From positions 186,001-250,000 of the forward strand of contig JACKDL010000001.1 of the NCBI GenBank assembly GCA_020633555.1: 64,000 nt of DNA, in the 5' to 3' direction. Each line of letters starts with the position of its first letter. Position 1 is the first letter of the stretch. The notes under the pieces are model-generated. The model was not told where the DNA came from. It saw only the letters and a program-made list of their open reading frames with translations, and made no database searches. Below, one piece after another: positions 58,168 to 64,000 of this stretch. The DNA is from Myxococcales bacterium (lineage in GTDB: Bacteria > Myxococcota_A > Bradymonadia > UBA7976 > UBA1532). The translations under genes were made by a program, and so were the position numbers.

Positions 58168-60054
58168 GTGCGTCGCGCCTGTCTCCTCATCGCCGGCCTG
58201 GGGCTGGCGTTCCTGTCCTGGGGCTGTGGAGCCCGGCCGGCGGCCACCGAGCCGGTGCGCCTGGACGTCCTTCAGCAGATCCACCTCCGGGGCGCGCCGG
58301 AACCCCAGGCGCCGCGGGTGGCGCTCACCTTCGACGGCCCGTCGGCGTGCACCGCCGATCTGCTGGGCCGGCTGCGCGCCCCCGGCGAGGGTCTGCCGCC
58401 ACTGGTGGCCACATTCTTCTTTGATCGCACGCGGTTGGCCGCGATGGCCGTCGAGGCCCCCGACGAGCTGCGGGCCATCCTGCGCCGCGTCGAGGCCGAG
58501 GGGCACCGCATCGCCCTGAGCGTGGGCCCGGTGGATGAGCGCTGGGCCGCGTCGCCGGCGGCGTTCCGGCGGGGCATCGCCGAGGCGGCGGCGGCTGTGG
58601 ACGAGCTGTTGGGTCGCCACGGCGGCCGAGGCGCGGCGGATCTCCGGCTGTGGCGGCCCGCGGGCGGCCAGCTCGACTGGGCGAGCCTGGGCCAGTCCGC
58701 GGGGGCGGACCGGCCGCTGGTGTTGTGGACCCAACACGCCGGCGCGGTGCCGCCCGAGGCCTGGGCCGCGCGGATCATGCCGCGGGTGGGCGACGGTGAC
58801 ATCCTGGCGCTCCCCGGCGAGGGCTCGGGCTGCAAGCTGGTGCAGGCCGTGCCGGCGCTGGCGCAGGCCCTGAAGTCGGCGGGGCTGAGTACGGCCACGG
58901 TGCCGGCGCTGCTGGGCGCGGCGCTGGCCCGGCACACTCCGGTGCGGGCGGCCCGCTACCTGGGGCCGGGCCTCAGCCCCACCTGCGCCGACCGGCTGGG
59001 CCTGCCGCCCAGCCCCGACCCTGACACCATCGCACCCCGCTGGGGCCTGGTGACCACGCTCGAGGATGACCAGGCGTTGGTGGTGCCGTTGCCCGCCGAG
59101 CAGGCCGCGGTGACGGCGCTCGCCCAGGCCCGAAAGGTCTGGGGCGAGGGGCGCTGGGCCGAGCTGCCGGGCTGCCTGCGCCGCATCCCCGCCGAGCGGT
59201 GGATCAGCCCGGTGGGGCCCGAGAGCCGCTTCTGGGTGGTGGAGGACGCCGGCCTGGCCCAGCGGGACCCGCGGGCCCAGGGGTCGCCCCACGGCGCGGT
59301 GGTGCTGCCCACGGTGCCCGACCTGGTGCGGCTGGAGGCGCGCCAGCGGCTGCCGTGGCGCCTGCGGGGCCTGGTGGCCGGCGCCATGGAGCGCCTGCAA
59401 CTCGACGTGCCGCTGCTCATCGAAGGGCGGGCCTCGGCCGGGGTGGTGGTGGCCCGGGACCTGGCGCCCGAGGACGCCGGCCGGCCGGACGCGCTGCGGG
59501 GCGCGGTGGCGGGGTACGTGCAGGTGGCCGAGTTCACGCTGGCGGAGTACCTGTTCCTGGCGCGGCGCTATCCCGCCGCGCTGGGGGATCTGGATCGCAC
59601 CGCCCGGGCCCTCGACGGCTTCCTGCGGGCAGGGCCCTTCCTCGTGACCCCCGCCACGGTGGGCGGCGCGCCGCACCCCGCGAAGGTGGGCCCCGACGGC
59701 CGCGCGGCCATCCCGCAGGGCGACGCCGCCGGGCTGCTGGCGCGGGTGCTGGCCATGGGCAAGCCGCTTCAGGCCGGCGACGTGGTGGTGGCCGCCCCGC
59801 CGCCGGTGGTCGGCCCGCCGGATCTGGCGCCGGCGGAGCCCATGCCCAGCCTGCGGGCCACTCTGCGGCGGGACCTGGCCCGCGCGGTTGCGCGGGGGCT
59901 GGCCAGCCCGGCCTACCTGCGCCCCGGCAGCGTGCTGGCCGTGGACGGTGATCTGTTGGGGCGCCTGGCCTTGCGGGTGGCCGTGCCGCCGGGCGTGGCG
60001 GCACCCACGCCCGACGCGCTGCCGCTGGTGACCCCCCGGGGAGGCCCGCCGTGA
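58168..60054 (+). CDS. Lipoprotein with degenerate polysaccharide-deacetylase (NodB-like) domain
   Basis: A 628-residue protein from GTG 58168, with signal peptide and WGC (Cys20). Residues 50-250 follow the NodB layout: VALTFDGPSACTADLLGRL in place of the usual TFDDGP (the first Asp of the pair remains, the second is Gly), ATFFFDRTRL, and EGHRIALSVGP where HxxxH metal ligands should be. The metal-binding His pair is absent, so deacetylase activity is unlikely. The C-terminal half (about 300-628) has no domain I can name. It overlaps the TPR gene by GTGA and starts a four-gene envelope cluster. It may be a carbohydrate-binding relic or a regulator. Confidence 0.65.
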   Translation: MRRACLLIAGLGLAFLSWGCGARPAATEPVRLDVLQQIHLRGAPEPQAPRVALTFDGPSACTADLLGRLRAPGEGLPPLVATFFFDRTRLAAMAVEAPDELRAILRRVEAEGHRIALSVGPVDERWAASPAAFRRGIAEAAAAVDELLGRHGGRGAADLRLWRPAGGQLDWASLGQSAGADRPLVLWTQHAGAVPPEAWAARIMPRVGDGDILALPGEGSGCKLVQAVPALAQALKSAGLSTATVPALLGAALARHTPVRAARYLGPGLSPTCADRLGLPPSPDPDTIAPRWGLVTTLEDDQALVVPLPAEQAAVTALAQARKVWGEGRWAELPGCLRRIPAERWISPVGPESRFWVVEDAGLAQRDPRAQGSPHGAVVLPTVPDLVRLEARQRLPWRLRGLVAGAMERLQLDVPLLIEGRASAGVVVARDLAPEDAGRPDALRGAVAGYVQVAEFTLAEYLFLARRYPAALGDLDRTARALDGFLRAGPFLVTPATVGGAPHPAKVGPDGRAAIPQGDAAGLLARVLAMGKPLQAGDVVVAAPPPVVGPPDLAPAEPMPSLRATLRRDLARAVARGLASPAYLRPGSVLAVDGDLLGRLALRVAVPPGVAAPTPDALPLVTPRGGPP

Positions 60055-61196
60055 CCGACGAACTCGCCTGGCGGCAGTACGAGCGTGGCCGCCGCTATGA
60101 GCTCCAGGGGCGCAACGACGAGGCCACTGCGGCCTACGAGGCGGCGGTGGCGCTGGATCCCGGTTTCCCCGAGGCCTACTTCGCCTTGGCGCGGATGATC
60201 GCCGGGCAGGGCCGGCACGAGGCGGCGCTGCCGCTGCTGGACCGGGCGGTGGCGCTGCGAGCCGACGTCGAGATCCTGGAGTGGCGGGCCTATGTGCTGG
60301 GCCGGCTGCGCCGCCACGAGGCTGCGTTGGAGGACTACCGCCAGGTGGTCGAGGCCGGCGAGGGGCAGGCCCGCATCAACCTGGCCCGCATGCTGTTGGC
60401 GCTGCGCCGCTACGACGAGGCTGAGGCTGAGCTCGAGCGGGCCGAGGATCCCAGCGCCGAGGTGCTGCTGGAGGCCCTGCCGCGCTACCGCGAGTTTGGC
60501 GAGGACGAGTCCATCGAGGACCAGCGCGCGGCCCGCTACCTGTTCGGGCGCACGGTGGTGCTGGGCGGCCGTGGCGAGGGGCTGAAGCTGCGCAACCGGC
60601 GGTTCCTGCTGGTGACGGCGCCCCACGTGGCCGTGATGGTGCACCGCCTGCAGGCGCTGGCGCGGCGCGCCGGGTGGACGTTCGATGGGGTGGCCGGGGA
60701 CCATGCGCACCACGCGCCGGTGGCCGATCTGGTGGCCCAGCAGCTCGGCCTGCCCCGGGTGAGCGAGCCCAAGGCGGGTCAGCGGGTGCTGCTGTGCTCG
60801 GCGGTGGTGGACGGCAACCAGGAGGCCCGGCGGCTGCGCCGCCCCTGGCTGGACGGCCGCTGCGAGGTCATGCACTTCGCCCTGGCCTTCGTGCCCCACG
60901 AGCCGCCCGATGCCGCCGAGCCCGACCTGATCGGCGTGGCCGCGCGGGCGGCGGTGCCCTGGTACAAGGTGGCCGAGTGGAGCCGGCTGGAGGCCGATCC
61001 CGAGCACCAGGACGGGGACTGGCCGGGGTTCCGGGTCACGCCGCCCTTCGTGGATCCCAACCGGGCCCGCGTGCTGGGTGGGCTGCTCGAGGGCGTGGCG
61101 GAGCGCGGCGAAGATCGACACTGCGACGAGATCGTCGCGTGGTACAGCGAGCGGCACCCGCAGGCGCGGGCGTTCAGGTGGGGGAGCGAGGGGTGA
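60051..61196 (+). CDS. TPR-repeat protein
   Basis: A 381-residue soluble protein started at GTG 60051 (GTGA overlap). Residues 1-150 contain about four TPR units (AWRQYERGRRYELQGRNDEATAAYEAAVALDPGFPEAYFALARMI; HEAALEDYRQVVEAG; YDEAEAELERAED). Residues 185-381 form a separate domain with VTAPHVAVMVHRLQALARRAGWTFDGVAGDHAH and IGVAARAAVPWYKVAEWSRL that I do not recognise; His-rich GDHAHHAP may bind metal. It lacks a signal peptide, so it is cytoplasmic, between two lipoprotein genes. It probably organises the other products of the cluster. Confidence 0.7.
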   Translation: MTDELAWRQYERGRRYELQGRNDEATAAYEAAVALDPGFPEAYFALARMIAGQGRHEAALPLLDRAVALRADVEILEWRAYVLGRLRRHEAALEDYRQVVEAGEGQARINLARMLLALRRYDEAEAELERAEDPSAEVLLEALPRYREFGEDESIEDQRAARYLFGRTVVLGGRGEGLKLRNRRFLLVTAPHVAVMVHRLQALARRAGWTFDGVAGDHAHHAPVADLVAQQLGLPRVSEPKAGQRVLLCSAVVDGNQEARRLRRPWLDGRCEVMHFALAFVPHEPPDAAEPDLIGVAARAAVPWYKVAEWSRLEADPEHQDGDWPGFRVTPPFVDPNRARVLGGLLEGVAERGEDRHCDEIVAWYSERHPQARAFRWGSEG

Positions 61197-61762
61197 GGCG
61201 GATCGCGCTGGGCGTTCTGGTGGGGCTGCTGCCCCTGGTGGGGTGCAAGGAGACGCCGCCGCCCGCGGCGCCGCCGCCGGTGGATCAGGGGGTCGACGCG
61301 GCCCCTGCGGACGCTGCGCTTCCCGAGATCACGATCCAGATGGGCAACGCGGCCTTCGAGTTCGAGGCCGTGGACGCTGGCCCCGACGCGGCGCCGGCGG
61401 CTGCGGCGCGGCCTGCGCCGAAGCCGGCCCGGCCGGTCTATCGGGCGCCGCCGCCGAAACCCAAGCCCACCGCGCGCCCCGCGGCGGTGTCCGCCATGGC
61501 CACCATCCAGGCCCACCAGGGCGACGTGGCCAACTGCTACAGCGCCGTGGCGCTGAAGGACCCCACCGTGCGGGGTCAGATCGTGGTGCAGTGGACCCTG
61601 GCCCGGGACGGGCGGCCCAGCGCCACGGCCATCTTGAAGGACACCCTGAAGGACAAGTCGGTGGGCGCCTGCATCAAGCAGAAGGCCCGCGGCTGGCGGT
61701 TCCCGCCGCCCAAGGGCGGGGTGGGCGTCATCAGCTACCCCTTCAACCTGAGCGTCCAGTGA
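61193..61762 (+). CDS. AgmX/PglI C-terminal-domain lipoprotein
   Basis: A 189-residue lipoprotein from GTG 61193 (GTGA overlap on both ends). Signal peptide with lipobox LVGC (Cys18), then a Pro/Ala/Asp linker (19-95) with PKPARP and PPKPKPT stretches spanning the envelope. Residues about 98-189 (AHQGDVANCYSAVALKDPTVRGQIVVQWTL; SVGACIKQKARGWRFPPPKGG) match the AgmX/PglI C-terminal module, a TonB-C-like fold named from myxobacterial gliding proteins, including its conserved Cys pair. It may transmit force or tether envelope proteins; the exact role is unknown. Confidence 0.8.
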   Translation: MRRIALGVLVGLLPLVGCKETPPPAAPPPVDQGVDAAPADAALPEITIQMGNAAFEFEAVDAGPDAAPAAAARPAPKPARPVYRAPPPKPKPTARPAAVSAMATIQAHQGDVANCYSAVALKDPTVRGQIVVQWTLARDGRPSATAILKDTLKDKSVGACIKQKARGWRFPPPKGGVGVISYPFNLSVQ

Positions 61763-64000
61763 GCGCCGCGCGGCGGGTGGGCGGCTGGCTCTCGGGCCTG
61801 CTGCCCCCGGCGGCGTGGGCCGCCGGCGCCATCGCCCTGCTCGAGGTGCTGCGCACCCTGGCGGTGGGCGCCACCGAGCTGGGGGGCGCGGGGCCCACGG
61901 CGGCCTTCGGCCTGGCCGTGCTGGGCCTGTTGGGTCTGCCGCTGCTGCTCTTGGGGGGACTGGCCCTGTTGGCCGCCGACGGCGTGCGGCGCGGGTGGCG
62001 CTGGGGACGGCGGGAGGCCCCGGTGGACGGCGCTCGGGCCGTGGCCTGGACGTTGTACGGCGCGCTGGCGGCGGTGGTCGTGGTGCTGAGCACGCAGCAG
62101 GCCACGATGCAGTTCGTGAAGCTGTTCCGCCGCCCCGTGTACCAGGGGTTGGGCGCCGGGTTGGTGGCCGCCGCCGTGGGCGCCGGGCTGGTGGCCCTGG
62201 CGGGGCCGCTGGTGGGGCTGCTGGATCGAGCCGTGACGGCGCTGGGCCGGCGGTTGCCTGCCTGGGCCGATCCCCGCACGCGGCGCGGCGCGACCCTGTG
62301 GGGGGCGCTTGCGCTGCTGCTCGGCGCCTACGGCGCGCCCTTGCTCATGAAGTCGCTGCACACGGTGGATCTGCGCCCCGCGCGCTTCGCCTTGCTGTGG
62401 GCGGTGGCCCTGGTGGCCGCCCGAGCATGGGCCGCGCGCCGGGGATCGGGGCGCCTGGGCTGGGCGCTGGCCTTGGCGGTCACGGCGCTGGCGGGGGCGG
62501 GCTTCGCGTGGTCGGCGCGGGCGCTGCACCACAGCCAGGCCCGCGGTGTGGCGCTGGAGCGCGACACGTTGCTGGCCGGCCCCGTGGCGGCGCGGCTGGC
62601 GCGGCTGGGCGACGGCGACGGCGACGGCATGTCCCGCTGGTTCGGCGGTGCCGACTGCGACGACGGGGATCCCAAGGTGCGGCCCGGGGTGTACGACGCC
62701 CCCGATGACGGCAAGGACCAGAACTGCAACGGCCAGGACCTGGTGCTGGCCGAGGATCCGCTGGCCCCGCCGCCGCGGCCCCCCGCGGGCGACCGCAAAG
62801 ACTGGCACGTGGTGCTGGTGACCATCGACGCGCTGCGCGCCGACACCGCCGTCGCGCAGATGCCCAACCTGAACGCGCTGGCCGCCGAGAGCGTGAACTT
62901 CACGAACGCCTACAGCCACGGCGCGGCCACCTACTGGTCGCTGCCCGCGCTGCTGCAGAGCACCATGCCCAGCCGGCTGCACATGGGCCGCGATCAGACC
63001 CCCGTGGGCAGCGAGCTGCTGCTCACCGAGGTGCTGCGGGACGCGGGCTGGCACACCGGGCTGTTCGCCAACGTCACCATCTTCTTCGTGCGCGGCCTGC
63101 GGCAGGGCACCTACACCGCCAACTACGACACCAGCGCCTACACGGTGCACGGGGCCAAGCCGGGCTCGGCCCACCTCACCGACGGCCTGCTGAAGCACGT
63201 GGACGACTTCCTGGGCGGCCGCCTGCAGCCCGCCCGCGACAAGCTGTTCGTGTGGGGGCACTACTACGACCCCCACGACCCCTACTTCGACGTGCCCGAG
63301 TTCCCCGCCGAGGACGGCAGCGACCGGGCGAAGTACGAGGCCATCGTCCGCTACACCGATCGGGAGGTGGGGCGGCTGGTGGCGGGCCTGAAGGCCAAGG
63401 GCGTGTGGGAGAAGACCCTGCTCATCGTCACCGCCGATCACGGCGACGAGTTCCTGGATCACGGCCACCGCTTCCACGGCGCCACCCTGTACGACGAGAT
63501 GGTGCGGGTGCCCCTGATCATGCACGTGCCCGGGGTGGGCGGCCGGCGCATCGACACGCCGGTGGGCCACATGGAGGTGGCGCCCACCGTGTGCGAGCTG
63601 TTGGGGATCCCCATCCCCGCCAGCTTCCTGGGCCGCAGCCGCGCGGGCGAGATCCTGGGCGGGCCGGCGGCCCAGCCGGAGCCGGTGTACTTCGAGGTCT
63701 TCCCCGACAGCAACTACGGGGGTCACCAGGTGGGGCTGCGGCTGGGCGATCTGAAGCTGATCACCCGCCTGCACAGCGACACCTTCGAGCTATACGACCT
63801 GGCGGCCGATCCCCAAGAGCGCGCCAACCGGGTGGACGACCACCCGCAGGCCGACGGGCTGAAGGCGACCCTGGCCCGGTACGTGGACCACCATCTGTAC
63901 TGGCTGGCCCAGGGCCGCACGGGCGCGGCGCCCCCCCCGGGGGCACCCGACAAGCCGGTGAAGCCGCCCACCCAGCGGCGATCGGCGCCGAAGCGGCCCA
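61759..64000 (+). CDS. Membrane sulfatase/phosphoethanolamine-transferase-like protein with MopE motif (3' truncated)
   Basis: At least 747 residues from GTG 61759 (GTGA overlap), running off the window. Residues 1-255 contain about seven hydrophobic segments. Residues 285-325 are a MopE-type metal-binding stretch (GDGDGDG, ADCDDGDPKVRPG, DQNCNG). The alkaline-phosphatase/sulfatase core spans about 350-690: VTIDALRAD with metal Asp, ATYWSLPAL at the nucleophile position, TADHGDEF and HRFHGATLYDEMVRVP. The nucleophile site has Thr/Ser, not the Cys of FGly sulfatases, so a phosphotransferase or phosphodiesterase role is possible. The tail is Pro/Lys/Arg-rich. It is probably involved in envelope glycan or lipid modification. 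Confidence 0.85.
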   Translation, partial: MSAARRVGGWLSGLLPPAAWAAGAIALLEVLRTLAVGATELGGAGPTAAFGLAVLGLLGLPLLLLGGLALLAADGVRRGWRWGRREAPVDGARAVAWTLYGALAAVVVVLSTQQATMQFVKLFRRPVYQGLGAGLVAAAVGAGLVALAGPLVGLLDRAVTALGRRLPAWADPRTRRGATLWGALALLLGAYGAPLLMKSLHTVDLRPARFALLWAVALVAARAWAARRGSGRLGWALALAVTALAGAGFAWSARALHHSQARGVALERDTLLAGPVAARLARLGDGDGDGMSRWFGGADCDDGDPKVRPGVYDAPDDGKDQNCNGQDLVLAEDPLAPPPRPPAGDRKDWHVVLVTIDALRADTAVAQMPNLNALAAESVNFTNAYSHGAATYWSLPALLQSTMPSRLHMGRDQTPVGSELLLTEVLRDAGWHTGLFANVTIFFVRGLRQGTYTANYDTSAYTVHGAKPGSAHLTDGLLKHVDDFLGGRLQPARDKLFVWGHYYDPHDPYFDVPEFPAEDGSDRAKYEAIVRYTDREVGRLVAGLKAKGVWEKTLLIVTADHGDEFLDHGHRFHGATLYDEMVRVPLIMHVPGVGGRRIDTPVGHMEVAPTVCELLGIPIPASFLGRSRAGEILGGPAAQPEPVYFEVFPDSNYGGHQVGLRLGDLKLITRLHSDTFELYDLAADPQERANRVDDHPQADGLKATLARYVDHHLYWLAQGRTGAAPPPGAPDKPVKPPTQRRSAPKRP

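Noticed and set aside
1..64000. tRNA, rRNA or riboswitch genes
   Set aside because: No cloverleaf, rRNA signature or known riboswitch core was seen in the intergenic regions, which are all shorter than 300 bp.

Overview
The window is about 70% GC, densely coding (no gene-free stretch over 300 bp), and looks like a chromosomal segment of a Myxococcota or related former deltaproteobacterial lineage. The evidence is MopE-type metal-binding-motif proteins, a giant secreted repeat protein with a MYXO-CTERM-like tail, a Ser/Thr kinase fused to an FGE-like domain, Asp/Pro/Ala-rich lipoprotein linkers, AgmX/PglI-type and PEGA proteins, and a PilY1/minor-pilin operon. I cannot place it below phylum level from sequence alone. 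No rRNA, tRNA, CRISPR, phage or transposase gene was seen; the only mobile-looking item is a 167-bp hairpin element at 13944-14110.

Layout. 1-3373 (+): the end of ftsY, then two tandem paralogous outer-membrane barrels and a HEAT-repeat membrane protein. 3603-7107 (-): a MopE-repeat lipoprotein and a two-subunit 3-oxoacid CoA-transferase. 7252-14982: a Zn-ribbon hypothetical, a periplasmic-binding-like lipoprotein with a histidine kinase, a nitroreductase, a NarL-type regulator, TrmH, ATP-dependent PEP carboxykinase, the hairpin element and an EamA transporter. 14979-21383 (-): a 2134-residue secreted protein with about 28 tandem 56-residue six-cysteine repeats. 21455-39215: housekeeping and metabolism (methyltransferase, SNF2 helicase, fused homocysteine methyltransferase/MTHFR, UbiB-like kinase, VWA lipoprotein, TesB, epimerase, MurJ, RF3).

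39244-51021 is the most coherent accessory region. A minus-strand operon (outer-membrane barrel, 12-heme cytochrome, lipoprotein, FadL-like barrel) diverges from a plus-strand minor-pilin/PilY1 operon across 142 bp that contain a near-consensus sigma-54 promoter. 52221-58036 (-) carries an ECF sigma, FecR, kinase-FGE signalling cluster. 58168-64000 (+) is a translationally coupled cluster (degenerate polysaccharide-deacetylase lipoprotein, TPR protein, AgmX-like lipoprotein, membrane sulfatase with a MopE motif), and the last gene runs off the window.

Two genome-style habits stand out. At least nine gene pairs overlap by GTGA or ATGA. Several genes have a TAnnnT-like -10 box 6-9 nt before the start codon and no Shine-Dalgarno, which suggests leaderless transcripts. 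All functions were inferred by reading the sequence; no database search was run.
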